Assembly: GCA_030603385.1 (NCBI GenBank) | Contig: JAUVXW010000004.1 | Location: 62,001 to 126,000, forward strand | Source of the DNA: Promethearchaeota archaeon | GTDB taxonomy: Archaea > Asgardarchaeota > Lokiarchaeia > Sigyniarchaeales > SOKP01 | DNA length: 64,000 nucleotides | Direction: 5' to 3' | In this document: one piece after another, positions 19,011 to 27,392 of the stretch | Numbering within the stretch: position 1 is the stretch's first letter | How the letters are laid out: each line of letters begins with the position of its first letter | Program-made: the position numbers and the translations under genes | Notes under the pieces: model-generated | The model's database searches: none | Seen by the model: only the letters and a program-made list of their open reading frames with translations | Told to the model about the DNA's origin: nothing

Positions 19011-20843
19011 TTAAGCAAGATCTTTTTTGTCCTCATCTACATTGATTTCATATTCAATTTCATACTTTTTCTCTTCGTCTACATCTTTTTTCATAAGGAT
19101 TTCTCTTTGCGATTCAGCGTATTTGTTTTCTTTTAGCTTGATAACAGGAATTCCAAAATAAATCCAGCCTGGTTCGATAATTTGATTATATGTGGTTGTA
19201 CTAATAGCACCAACAACGGAATCTTTACCTATTATTGTTCCAGGTGCAATGGTTGATTGTCCTCCTATCACAGCAAAATCATCGCATATAACCTCTTTAA
19301 TTATTAAATATTTTCCAACGACCATTGAGCTCATAACCACAGCCCCTTGACCTACAAGGTTTTTACGCCCAAATTTAATAAATTCACCATCACACCATGA
19401 ATCATATAAAGTACTGGAAAGAGACATTCTTATTCCCCCAAATTTGAAGGCTAATATGTCCATCCAGGGAAGAGGCCAATTACGTATAAGCCATAGAACA
19501 ATTTTCCTTAATTCGGTCCGTAAACACCAAAATTCCCAATTAGTGTCTCCAACTTCGGATTTAAAGATACCTTCTTTAGGTTTATGTATTAAATTGATTA
19601 AAGTTAAAAATAATTTACTGAAGAAGAAACAAGCCAGTATAAAAACAAACCACATAAGGATGACCATCGTTGGTAAAAAAAATGCTATAACCAACCAGTT
19701 TCGAACATAAAATGTGAACGTATAAAACATTATGGTTACTAGCATACCAGAAAGCCAAAATATAGGAACATAGACAACTAAAAATTTTAAATTTACCCTT
19801 GAAATTGCGCTACTTGTTGTGAAATCAAGTGCTAATTCTTCTTCTGATAATTTATTAATATCTATTTTTTCTTCTTGTAGGTCGTCCAACATTTCTGTGC
19901 TATTAGGAATCTCATCTGTTTTCTCTAATCTACGTTCTTTCTCTTTCAATTGTTTTAATAATTTTTTATCTTTATACCCTTCAATATTCTCATTTTTTTC
20001 TAAATCGCCAGATGTTATCTCTAAATATTCCATAGTTTTTTTTCTAAATATCTTTCTTAATGGAAGCCCCCAATAATAATTATTTCCTTTTAGTGCACTA
20101 TGTTTTGGAGTTGAAGCTATTGGAAGTAAAAAAGAGTTGTCGTAGACTTCTGATCCAGGGCCAACGATATTCATTACTGCTCCAGTAACATTATCTCCCA
20201 CTTTTACCTTAAAGTAAGAAACATTCCCAAAAATTCCCTCAGTAGCGTGGCTGGATATGGCAGAATTAACCCCTATGTAGCAGTTCTTGCCTACTTCAAT
20301 AAATTTATCATTACTTACGGACTCCTCAAAGGTACAACCTTTTCCGAATTTACTTGCTCCGATAAAGGTGAAGAACCAATTACTAAGCCATGGAAAAATA
20401 CCTTTCATAAAGGAATTCTTTCCGTATTTAATCAAAAAGCTCCTAATATGATAATACTTGAGAATTCTACTTGGAAAATTTCTCGGAATTATCCCATCTT
20501 TACTAGGGGATTTTTTTTCACTCGATTTCCAAAAAGCACGAGTAATTAATCCCACGAAAAATAAGCGGATTAAATAACAACCAATAAGAACCAAGGGCAT
20601 AGAGATTAATGCTATAATGGGTTTAAATTCAGTAAAAAGCGTGATAAAACTTGTAGTTTCTAAGAAATGTGGTAAGAAAAAAAATCTCATATAAGTCATA
20701 AATAATATAGCAGGAATGACCAATGAAGCTAAAAAAATCGTAAATAGCATGAAGAGATACCAAAAATATTGATATTTAATTTCTTCTCTAATCATTCCGT
20801 TCTCAGAATCGTTTTCAATTGACTGTAATTTAGTATCTGCCAT
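19011..20843 (-). CDS. Two-module hexapeptide-repeat (LbH) membrane protein, copy 3
   Basis: 610 residues with the same order as copies 1 and 2. It shares the linker text KEKERRLEKTDEIP with copy 1 but its second membrane segment is closer to copy 2, so parts may have been exchanged between copies. The second beta-helix reads GQGAVVMSSMVVGKYLIIKE. It has its own 160-base leader region, so it may be transcribed separately or be the first gene of a three-gene unit. Function is unknown. Confidence 0.8.
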   Translation of the reverse strand: MADTKLQSIENDSENGMIREEIKYQYFWYLFMLFTIFLASLVIPAILFMTYMRFFFLPHFLETTSFITLFTEFKPIIALISMPLVLIGCYLIRLFFVGLITRAFWKSSEKKSPSKDGIIPRNFPSRILKYYHIRSFLIKYGKNSFMKGIFPWLSNWFFTFIGASKFGKGCTFEESVSNDKFIEVGKNCYIGVNSAISSHATEGIFGNVSYFKVKVGDNVTGAVMNIVGPGSEVYDNSFLLPIASTPKHSALKGNNYYWGLPLRKIFRKKTMEYLEITSGDLEKNENIEGYKDKKLLKQLKEKERRLEKTDEIPNSTEMLDDLQEEKIDINKLSEEELALDFTTSSAISRVNLKFLVVYVPIFWLSGMLVTIMFYTFTFYVRNWLVIAFFLPTMVILMWFVFILACFFFSKLFLTLINLIHKPKEGIFKSEVGDTNWEFWCLRTELRKIVLWLIRNWPLPWMDILAFKFGGIRMSLSSTLYDSWCDGEFIKFGRKNLVGQGAVVMSSMVVGKYLIIKEVICDDFAVIGGQSTIAPGTIIGKDSVVGAISTTTYNQIIEPGWIYFGIPVIKLKENKYAESQREILMKKDVDEEKKYEIEYEINVDEDKKDLA

Positions 20844-21118
20844 TGCTGTTTAGTATATTGAGAATAATTCAATGATTTTTAAGATATATTAAATTAATAA
20901 GAAAATTTGATGTGCACTATTTAAAACTATTGCAAAATCTAAAAGAGAACTCGATGTCTTAATTTATTGGATCTTGAGATATAGTCTGTACATGTTTTAT
21001 AGTCTGGAATTCTATATCTAAATGGTTCTTCTTCCGCCATTTTTTTAGGAAATTTCGAAAGAAATTTGGATTTAGACTTATTGAATTAAGTTGGGTATCA
21101 AAAAAATCTGTAATTTTA

Positions 21119-21245
21119 GCTTGGATTACTCGGAAATAAAGCATTAAAAAATTAGAGCTTTTTCTAGTTATGCTTATATCCTTCGCAAAAATTTCTATAT
21201 TAATAATGGAGTGTTATTTAGATCTTCTACAGTTGTTTCATTTAA
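21119..21245. repeat. Perfect 127-bp direct repeat, copy 1
   Basis: The stretch from GCTTGGATTACTCGG to GTTGTTTCATTTAA is found again, base for base as far as I can read, at 23412-23538. It is not flanked by recognisable inverted repeats. A 38-codon frame (21206-21322) starts inside it and runs out into a CNKCGHEQQLEL zinc-knuckle tail. The 20844-21386 gap otherwise shows only AT-rich sequence; I do not accept the 61-codon minus-strand frame there. Confidence 0.85.
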
Positions 21246-21322
21246 AATTTATTATATTCACCTATAAATGCAATAAATGCGGACACGAACAACAACTCGA
21301 ACTTTACTATGGTATAGACTAG
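21206..21322 (+). CDS. Possible microprotein with one CxxC knuckle, 38 residues
   Basis: The ATG at 21206 lies inside the 127-bp repeat and the frame leaves it to encode FIIFTYKCNKCGHEQQLELY before a stop. Only one CxxC pair is present and no ribosome site is clear. It may be the tail of a decayed zinc-ribbon gene rather than a working one. Support is weak. Confidence 0.25.
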   Translation: MECYLDLLQLFHLKFIIFTYKCNKCGHEQQLELYYGID

Positions 21323-21386
21323 ATAAAAATTACTGGGCGGTATAATAATAACAAAAACAAATTAAAGAAAAAAAATGGATTTAAAT

Positions 21387-21827
21387 TTAAGGAGTAACAG
21401 TTATTTGCTTCTTATCAAAATCATCAGGATTTCCTCCATCTTCAAGAAATTCTGCGAAACTCTTTAAGCCTTTTAGTAATAACTCAGCAGCTTTTACGAG
21501 GATCTTTTCATTCTTTTCATCCTCAAAGTCTCCCCATATTGTAGCTTCGACAATATCTCCTTTGGGATTTAAAATATAACCCAATGCATTAAAGATTCCA
21601 CCTTCTATCCTCACTGAAATTTTATCTGGTTCAACGGTCTCAGTTCGAATAGATGTAAAATCCCCCACTGTAGATTTAACAGCGAATTTTCCTTCAGATA
21701 TTTGCGTTATTTCATTTGTAGGCAAATTCCATTTAACTCCTAATAAAGGGTCATCTAAGATATCAAAAATTCTCTTTTGAGACGCTTTAATATCGATCTT
21801 TCTCTCAACACGAACCAATACTTTCAC
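21387..21827 (-). CDS. SRPBCC/START-like ligand-binding protein
   Basis: 146 residues. The N-terminal VRVERKIDIKASQKRIFDIL is the first strand and helix of the polyketide-cyclase/START-like (SRPBCC) fold. An alternating beta-sheet follows, then the long C-terminal helix (KILVKAAELLLKGLKSFAEF). Such proteins bind hydrophobic ligands; the ligand here is not predictable. It is a single gene on the minus strand and ends 60 bases after a poly-A run that would be T-rich on its RNA strand. Confidence 0.65.
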   Translation of the reverse strand: MKVLVRVERKIDIKASQKRIFDILDDPLLGVKWNLPTNEITQISEGKFAVKSTVGDFTSIRTETVEPDKISVRIEGGIFNALGYILNPKGDIVEATIWGDFEDEKNEKILVKAAELLLKGLKSFAEFLEDGGNPDDFDKKQITVTP

Positions 21828-21948
21828 ACCTACTATTTTTAAATTGGATTAAGACTTGTGCATTATACAAGTATAACATTTTCCTTTATATACATTTGTA
21901 TGAGAATTATCAGTTCTCGCTTGTAAAAAAGGGGAATTTTTCCATACT

Positions 21949-22125
21949 TCATTGAACATAGATGGTTGTCTTCTTATGTATTTTTACAACTTTAACTTGA
22001 GGCGTGTGATTTACAACGATTAGATCTATTTTTCGCTCCTTCTCTCGAAACGAGAAGATATCTCCTCTAGTCACAAGGCTATTGTTTAATTTTTTAGCTA
22101 AAACTTCTGGATTTTTTATTGCTAC
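21949..22125 (-). pseudogene. CDC48 N-domain, second half, out of frame with its first half
   Basis: 58 codons without a plausible start codon, one base out of frame with the end of the frame at 22122-22343. It reads NPEVLAKKLNNSLVTRGDIF and later DLIVVNHTPQVKVVKIHKKT, which fits the second (four-stranded) subdomain of the CDC48/VAT N-domain with its rGD turn and hydrophobic-P strand. The linker normally found between the halves is shortened by roughly 20 residues. The frameshift sits at the AGGAGG run around 22125-22130. Confidence 0.5.
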
Positions 22126-22343
22126 CTCCTGATGATAACATTTGTACCACTATCCTTATAATAGCTCGGAAATGCAAATGCTGAGGTTATCTTTTTTGCG
22201 GAATCATTATAAATGCATATAATACTACTGGCTTCGATGATATTATTCAAAAATAGACTTGGATCCACTCGAGCAATTCCCTTTCCGGCATCCTCTTTAA
22301 AAGCTTCCTTAACTCTTAATTTTTTTCCAATAATCTCTATCAC
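22122..22343 (-). CDS. Stand-alone CDC48/VAT N-domain, first half (double-psi barrel)
   Basis: 73 residues. LRVKEAFKEDAGKGIARVDP and FPSYYKDSGTNVIIR match the opening of CDC48/VAT/p97 N-domains (VxEAxxxDxGxGIxRxD and PxYxxDSGxxxIR). No ATPase domain follows; the frame stops and the second N-subdomain continues one base out of frame (21949-22125). In CDC48 this domain holds substrate adaptors. The gene follows the 121-residue gene at 22359 by 15 bases. It could be a decayed fragment or an adaptor-like single-domain protein with one sequence error. Confidence 0.6.
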   Translation of the reverse strand: MIEIIGKKLRVKEAFKEDAGKGIARVDPSLFLNNIIEASSIICIYNDSAKKITSAFAFPSYYKDSGTNVIIRR

Positions 22344-22358
22344 TATAAATTTTTATCC

Positions 22359-22724
22359 CTATAAATGAAAATAATAATGACTCTTATAATACACTCCCTT
22401 AATCTTTCCCTCATCAACCATACGAATTAGATCTCTTTCCACTTTCTCATCATTTATCTCATAGGATTCTTCTACCCCAAAATGACAATCAATAAATGCT
22501 TGAAGTGTATACGCTTTTTCTCTATTTTCTTCAAAGAATTGGTAAAATTTCGCTTGATTGTGCTCCAAGATTATATCCTTATTTATTCCGTTAAGCTTAT
22601 ACAGATCTTCAACTAGTAATACTCTATGATCTTCACAATAAAGTTCTTTCTTATGGTTTCTGGTGAAGTAAACAGGGTGGTTATCCTCAATTTCTTTAAA
22701 CATACTAACTTTTTCTTCTGACAT
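22359..22724 (-). CDS. Hypothetical protein, 121 residues
   Basis: I do not recognise the family. The protein is cytosolic and acidic, without membrane segments or cysteine clusters. Residues 75-121 (AFIDCHFGVEESYEIND and GKIKGVYYKSHYYFHL) have the helix-then-beta-wing pattern of a small winged helix, where GKIKGVYY would be the wing. It sits between a 79-residue hypothetical gene and the CDC48-N fragment on the same strand, probably one operon. Confidence 0.5.
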   Translation of the reverse strand: MSEEKVSMFKEIEDNHPVYFTRNHKKELYCEDHRVLLVEDLYKLNGINKDIILEHNQAKFYQFFEENREKAYTLQAFIDCHFGVEESYEINDEKVERDLIRMVDEGKIKGVYYKSHYYFHL

Positions 22725-22827
22725 TTTTATAACCTTCTTTTTTAGTGACTAATAATTATAGGGAAAGTATTTAAATGAAAAAAAATCTAAAATTGAAAAA
22801 AGGTTAGCCGTAGCCTTTCATGGCACA

Positions 22828-23067
22828 TTATACTGTCTTGCTTTTAGAGAGATTAAACCCAATTTTCCTTAAAATCCAATTTTCGATAAGAAACTCTTGT
22901 AGGATGTTTTCTTTTTTAGAATAGCTCGAGTCGATAAATCGTTTTGGAACCCAGAAAGAAATTCCATTATAAATCCTAATGAGAACTGATTTAGAAGTCT
23001 CATTCATGTAATATCCTTTTATTGTGCTACACAAATTAAAATCTTTTGGGATGATAGATTCTGTCAT
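22828..23067 (-). CDS. Hypothetical protein, 79 residues
   Basis: Not recognised. The start ATG gives MTESIIPKDFNLCSTIKGYY; a YNGISFWVPKRFIDSS segment suggests beta strands with exposed aromatic residues, and the C-terminus is a basic helix. It is the first member of a run of small minus-strand genes (23067 to 21949). Size, start and codon use are plausible for a gene, but no motif gives a role. Confidence 0.4.
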   Translation of the reverse strand: MTESIIPKDFNLCSTIKGYYMNETSKSVLIRIYNGISFWVPKRFIDSSYSKKENILQEFLIENWILRKIGFNLSKSKTV

Positions 23068-23128
23068 GAAATAAAGAAATGCCTAAATACATAAAAAAAG
23101 AAAAAGTGTGAAAATTTAGTAATTAAAT

Positions 23129-23188
23129 TTATTCTATCATTTTCAGAAATTCTTCTTCTGTAATGATTTTGGTTTCTTGTCCTTGGGC
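23129..23188 (-). pseudogene. Possible BRCT-domain C-terminal relic
   Basis: Nineteen codons ending AQGQETKIITEEEFLKMIE then TAA, with a stop immediately before them. KIITEEEFLKMI is the usual end of BRCT domains in DNA ligases and clamp loaders. No upstream coding sequence of such a gene is visible nearby, so at most this is a fragment. The match is short. Confidence 0.25.
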
Positions 23189-23316
23189 TTATACATACTT
23201 AGTAAAAAAGATTTAAATACGTTTTCTACAAGTATATATTGAAGACAAATGAAAAAATCAGAAGTAATTTTAAACTAAACCAGATGCAATAATTCAATTA
23301 AAGGATGAGGAGGAAA

Positions 23317-23448
23317 ATGAATAAAAAAATTTTGTTGTTGGATCATATACCTAAAACAACTTTATTTGAACCTGAAAATATTATATTATTTATAAATGAT
23401 TACCAAAAAGTGCTTGGATTACTCGGAAATAAAGCATTAAAAAATTAG
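23317..23448 (+). CDS. Small protein of 43 residues whose end is made by the 127-bp repeat
   Basis: The ATG at 23317 follows a strong ribosome site (GGATGAGGAGGAAA). The frame encodes KKILLLDHIPKTTLF and continues through INDYQKV into the repeat, which supplies the last 12 residues (LGLLGNKALKN) and the TAG. The joint suggests that insertion of the repeat cut a longer gene short. Function is unknown. The ribosome site is the best evidence for translation. Confidence 0.35.
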   Translation: MNKKILLLDHIPKTTLFEPENIILFINDYQKVLGLLGNKALKN

Positions 23449-23538
23449 AGCTTTTTCTAGTTATGCTTATATCCTTCGCAAAAATTTCTATATTAATAAT
23501 GGAGTGTTATTTAGATCTTCTACAGTTGTTTCATTTAA
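23412..23538. repeat. Perfect 127-bp direct repeat, copy 2
   Basis: Same sequence and orientation as 21119-21245. The right end runs 4 bases into the 3' end of the longin gene (stop at 23535), and the left end forms the tail of the 43-residue frame. Identity over 127 bases in such AT-rich, decayed surroundings means a recent duplication or transposition-like event. Confidence 0.85.
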
Positions 23539-24323
23539 TCCAGATTAAAATTGAATTCACAAATTTTATCATGAATCTTATTCTTTAATTCCCTTGATAT
23601 ATCATTGATAAAATCCTCTGGAATACTCTCTAAATATTCACCTAATACTTTTTCAATTGTAGGAGAAATTTTATTTATAACTATCTCAAGAATTTCATGC
23701 TTCTTTAAATATCTGTTTTGAAATGCCTGTATATAGGTTTTATTTAACTTCTTTAACCATACTTTTCCTTTATTCTCTAAAATTGTAAGAATCCTTCTGG
23801 AATTTGAATCATTAAAATGCTGAAACTCATATTCGTACCTAATTAAAATTTCTTTAAAGTACTGAATAATTTGTTCCTTTTCTTTTAAGTTTAAATCAAC
23901 TTTAGAGTTTAGAAAAATAATTACCATAAACTTATCAAACAGAAAATACAACTGGACTTTAATGTTGGATCCATGAATTTCAAGATTTGATAAGTTTTGG
24001 ATATTAGTTTGCCCAGCAAATGTTTTGAATGAGCTAAAATACATTGAAATTAGATCGATTTCTAATAAACTCTTATTATCTTCAGACAAATACGATTTTA
24101 TTGAGCCGTAATTTTCTTCCGGCTTATTTTCATATTCAAGAACCATGATTGTATTTCCAAATTGATCGGCAATTATCATACCAATAATCGGTGGTATTTT
24201 GTTAAAATTATATGAGAAATTTGCAATTTGGTCTAGTTTTCCATTTATTGATGTTCCGTGGTTTTGAATTCTATTGTAGGTTTTCATAAAATTGTCGTTT
24301 GAAATATTTTTTTGTAAAAACAA
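23535..24323 (-). CDS. Longin-domain-like protein
   Basis: 262 residues. Residues about 44-150 show the longin/roadblock-like alternation: IIGMIIADQFGNTIMVLEYE, a helix beginning LLEIDLISMYFSSFKTFAGQ, then strands NLEIHGSNIKVQLYF and FMVIIFLNSKVDLN. The rest is helical (about 160-262). Asgard archaea carry many such proteins, and eukaryotic relatives regulate small GTPases and vesicle transport. No membrane segment is seen. Its 3' end overlaps the 127-bp repeat by 4 bases. The longin reading is from pattern only and should be tested by structure. Confidence 0.65.
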   Translation of the reverse strand: MFLQKNISNDNFMKTYNRIQNHGTSINGKLDQIANFSYNFNKIPPIIGMIIADQFGNTIMVLEYENKPEENYGSIKSYLSEDNKSLLEIDLISMYFSSFKTFAGQTNIQNLSNLEIHGSNIKVQLYFLFDKFMVIIFLNSKVDLNLKEKEQIIQYFKEILIRYEYEFQHFNDSNSRRILTILENKGKVWLKKLNKTYIQAFQNRYLKKHEILEIVINKISPTIEKVLGEYLESIPEDFINDISRELKNKIHDKICEFNFNLD

Positions 24324-24772
24324 ATAATTAAATTAGCATTTCAAATATTTGCTCAATCATAATAAATCTCAAGGGGGGTGTCGGTTTTAACAAAAAGTGA
24401 ACTTTTCCTTTATAAGTTATTACGACAAAAACCATTTAACAGATAGTAATTAGATTATGGTGATCTTTTTTACTTCCATAAATAAAATTATTTATTTCTC
24501 TTCCTTAAAAGAAGTTATTGAATTCTTAAATACATTTTAACTCTTTTTATTTTGTTTAAATCCAAATAAATATCGAGAAGAGAGGATATGAAAAAATTCG
24601 GTCATAGAGAAAAGAAGATAAAAAGTCCAGAAAGCTCGTATACTGTCTTTACGGCATTAAATTATTTAATGTGCTTTTCTAGGAACTTCTCAATGGATTG
24701 AATCCCATGCAAAATCTTTATATATCATACCATTATCAATAAGCTTGGTAAAAAGATTAGTGAGATCTAAAA
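24324..24772. other. 449-base intergenic gap
   Basis: Contains a GGGGGG run at 24374-24379 in otherwise AT-rich DNA, a 37-codon frame at 24588-24701 with a fair ribosome site but no recognisable content, and the promoter of the following membrane protein. Nothing else is seen. Confidence 0.5.
24716..24724 (+). promoter_or_regulatory. TATA box for the membrane protein at 24773
   Basis: CTTTATATA with A-rich sequence just upstream (AAAAT). It lies about 50 bases before the proposed TTG start, giving a leader of about 25 bases. Confidence 0.45.
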
Positions 24773-25201
24773 TTGTTGAGAAGATCAAGAATATCCTTCA
24801 TAGTTGTCTTAGTAAGTATGATTTTATTTCTAGTTCCATTATTCCTTCAAACAGGAATAGAAGAAGTCCCTATTAACCCGGAGGTCCCAGAAATAACAGT
24901 ACTCACCGATAGGTCTTTTATCTCTATTTATTTTTATATCCTTTCCCCAATGGGGCTTTTTATGCATATTGCTTTTCTCTATTTTATTTGGAACGAAAAA
25001 TCTCCGAAATATAGATATAAAAATCCAAGGAATATGGTTATCATGGGGGGAATTGCAGTAGTATTACTTCTCTTTGCCCCAAAGTATCTTTTTCCTGAAT
25101 TTCTTACAGAAGAGCAAGATATTATAATAATAGTATTAATGGCATTGAGTGCGATTTTACTATTTATTAGCGGAATAATCTACAAGAAAACAGAAACTTA
25201 A
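24773..25201 (+). CDS. Small multi-pass membrane protein, 142 residues
   Basis: Four hydrophobic segments: about residues 7-26, 47-67, 83-101 and 114-133. The loop after the first helix is acidic and carries IEEVPINPEVPEI, and the C-terminus is basic (KKTET). The start is a TTG, since no ATG precedes the first helix in frame. No family is recognised. The gene stands alone with its own promoter. Confidence 0.55.
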   Translation: MLRRSRISFIVVLVSMILFLVPLFLQTGIEEVPINPEVPEITVLTDRSFISIYFYILSPMGLFMHIAFLYFIWNEKSPKYRYKNPRNMVIMGGIAVVLLLFAPKYLFPEFLTEEQDIIIIVLMALSAILLFISGIIYKKTET

Positions 25202-25296
25202 TGATTACTTAATATTTTTCTCTAAAAATCTCTCAACTTTTCTTCAGGGAAAATAAATTTTTTATAGAATTAACTCTAATCCATTAGATACTGAAT

Positions 25297-25307
25297 AAAA
25301 AAAAAAA
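25297..25307 (-). terminator. T-rich stop for the gene at 25343-25678
   Basis: Eleven A on the plus strand, so eleven U in the minus-strand transcript, about 35 bases after the stop codon. Archaeal transcription commonly ends at such runs. Confidence 0.45.
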
Positions 25308-25342
25308 GAATTTGTTTATTAAGTATTAAACTCATCAATTAA

Positions 25343-25678
25343 CTACTCAGGCGCTTTCATTCCAACCATTTCTAAAGCTTCCGATACTTTGAAACGAACT
25401 TCTATGTGATATTTATACCCTGGTATGTTATGATAGTTTACCATGTTCTTTTGTTCTAGGAATAAAAATTCCTCTAATTTACCTTCTTTTACATCATAAA
25501 CACTAAAACTTTCAATACCATCATCAGTTGCTTTTACAGCATTTGGAACTATTTCTTTTGCAAATTCTCTATGTTTGGATCGGTAATCTTTGGCAGTTTC
25601 TACATAAATTTTAGCTACCTCGTTTGTCTGATCAAGTGGAAATTTACTAGTTGAAACAACATAAGGCATATTTTTCAC
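25343..25678 (-). CDS. Hypothetical protein, possible dimeric ferredoxin-like fold
   Basis: 111 residues, start MPYVVSTSKFPLDQT within MKNMPYVV. Strand-helix-strand order with YVVSTSKFP, a helix KIYVETAKDYRSKHREFAK, then SFSVYDVKEGKLEEF, and a final HIEVRFKVSEALEMVGM resembles small alpha/beta-barrel (Dabb/EthD-like) proteins. I do not recognise a named family. It is a single minus-strand gene with a poly-T stop. Confidence 0.5.
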   Translation of the reverse strand: MKNMPYVVSTSKFPLDQTNEVAKIYVETAKDYRSKHREFAKEIVPNAVKATDDGIESFSVYDVKEGKLEEFLFLEQKNMVNYHNIPGYKYHIEVRFKVSEALEMVGMKAPE

Positions 25679-25787
25679 CTCTTTTTACAATTACCATTTA
25701 TTTATTAATTTAGAAAATTGAATTTTCAATTTACAGAAAAGTCAAATAATTATTTAAGATTAACTATTTGACAAAATTAGTGAAGAA

Positions 25788-25970
25788 TTAAATCTCATAT
25801 AAATAATTTGATATTGAACCTAAATCCAACCTAAGTCCAATTTGGGAAGATCCAAGACCTTCTTTATAAAGCCGTAAGCTAAATAAATAAGAAAAAAAAA
25901 GTTTTTTGGATGGGTCTACATTTCTAATTTCCTTTCTAATACAATTCCTTATTTGGGTTATATCATTCAT
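25788..25970 (-). CDS. Doubtful small ORF, 60 residues
   Basis: MNDITQIRNCIRKEIRNVDP starts a basic, helical frame with no motif and no clear ribosome site. It may be noise between two real genes. Confidence 0.2.
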   Translation of the reverse strand: MNDITQIRNCIRKEIRNVDPSKKLFFSYLFSLRLYKEGLGSSQIGLRLDLGSISNYLYEI

Positions 25971-26108
25971 TATTTTTCTACTAATAATTATATTTTCTTC
26001 AATAGAGATAAAAGATTATGAAATCAAAAAGTCTTTTAGCTTTTTCTGGATCTTTAAGCTCCTCGAACTTTTCTGAATTAATCAAAAACATAAATTTCAG
26101 TCTTAATA

Positions 26109-26119
26109 GGTTTAAATAT
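26109..26119 (+). promoter_or_regulatory. TATA box for the collagen-like surface protein
   Basis: GTTTAAATATA lies about 60 bases before the start region of the gene at 26168-26992. Confidence 0.4.
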
Positions 26120-26167
26120 AAGAGCATCTAAATTATAAATAATCATTTTAATTCATAAAATAGAGAT

Positions 26168-26992
26168 GTGAAATTTATGGTAGAAAATAAAGGTTCGTTA
26201 TTTGGTATTATCGCAATTATTATTGGAGCTTCTGGATTAGGGCTTGGAGCCTTTTCGATAGTGAATTTTCAAGTGGTCGAAGGACCACCTGGAGGTGATG
26301 GGCAGGATGGTACAGATGGTCAAGATGCTCCAATAGGGCTTGTCGTAGGAATTTTAGATCCAGACCAAGATGATACGGTATGGGGGGAAATAGTAATAAG
26401 AGCGTTAGTATATGGAAGTAATAACTATTCAGTGTCCGTGAAAGCAAATCAAACCGAAATTGGAACCCAATTACCCACCTTCTGGGATACATCTTTAGAA
26501 GTAGAAGGGTGGTATAATCTAACGGTTATAATTACAGACTATGAAACTAAAGAAACCGCTTTTGATGAAGTATGGCTCAAGGTGGAGAATCCGGTGAAAA
26601 CTTATTATCTTTCAACCGCAAATGAAATAATATGTACCACATCTTCAGGCGGTTGGCGAAGCGTTTTTGATTTAGACGGAGGATTGGGAGGTATTTTTAT
26701 AGAATTAGAAGAAGGAGAAGCCCTTTATCTAAGTTTTACAGGGTATTTTCGTGAACCGGCGTTTCCTGGCTATTATGATATTAGCTTCTATGATTGGGCT
26801 ATTGGTCCGATTGGGATACCACTTACGGTATATCTCGATGATACTTATCAAAGCGTTACTTTTGTAAGAGAAGTATTCTCTCCCTCTTATCAGATTCCTG
26901 GTATTCATCGGATAGATGTTGCTATATATGATCCACAACTTGGAATCCGGACTAAGGACCGATCTTTGATGGTACAAATCATAGTTCTTTAA
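26168..26992 (+). CDS. Surface protein with collagen-like segment
   Basis: 274 residues from GTG 26168, or 271 from ATG 26177, which has the better spacing from GAGATG. One N-terminal membrane helix (about 11-33) is followed by a short collagen-like run (GPPGGDGQDGTDGQDAP). Next comes an Ig-like beta domain (SVSVKANQTEIGTQLPTFWD and GWYNLTVIITDYET) and a second beta domain with FTGYFREPAFPGYYD. It is probably exported and held by the helix. Collagen-like G-x-y repeats are unusual here but short, so a trimer is uncertain. Function is unknown. Confidence 0.65.
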   Translation: MKFMVENKGSLFGIIAIIIGASGLGLGAFSIVNFQVVEGPPGGDGQDGTDGQDAPIGLVVGILDPDQDDTVWGEIVIRALVYGSNNYSVSVKANQTEIGTQLPTFWDTSLEVEGWYNLTVIITDYETKETAFDEVWLKVENPVKTYYLSTANEIICTTSSGGWRSVFDLDGGLGGIFIELEEGEALYLSFTGYFREPAFPGYYDISFYDWAIGPIGIPLTVYLDDTYQSVTFVREVFSPSYQIPGIHRIDVAIYDPQLGIRTKDRSLMVQIIVL

Positions 26993-27392
26993 AGATTCTT
27001 ATTTTTCTTTTAATTATCTTTTTTTTTATTTCATCTAAGTCTCTGATTGGGCATTTTAACGTTATATACTTGGCATGATCAAATTCAATTTTTTACCAAT
27101 AAAATAAATCACTAAATCATTACTCTGTATCCATTTATAAAGACGTTTTTAAACTGAATAGGATATAAGAAGACGTTAAAAGCGAAGGTTCATAACGAAT
27201 CGGACAAAACTATCCAAAGTTTAGTGCAATAACAAACAAATGGTAGATATTAATTCTCCTAAATACAATTCACTGTTATAATTTTCTCCGTCAAATACAG
27301 CAGCTTTCATATCTTGAACATTTTACATAAAATTTAGAAAGAAAACATGCTAGTATTGAAAAGATATAATAACTGTCATTTACTATATTATA
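26993..27392. other. 400-base intergenic gap
   Basis: AT-rich with no frame that I can support. The last 40 bases (AAGATATAATAAC and TACTATATTATAATG) look like the promoter of the VapB-like gene. Confidence 0.4.

Noticed and set aside
20959..21144. 61-codon frame on the minus strand
   Set aside because: Its start lies inside the 127-bp repeat, it has no ribosome site or recognisable motif, and the second repeat copy has no matching continuation.
24588..24701. 37-codon frame with a fair ribosome site
   Set aside because: No motif, no partner and no support beyond the ribosome site; kept only as a note in the gap entry.
26285..26335. True collagen domain
   Set aside because: The G-x-y run covers only about six triplets, too short to form a stable triple helix by itself.
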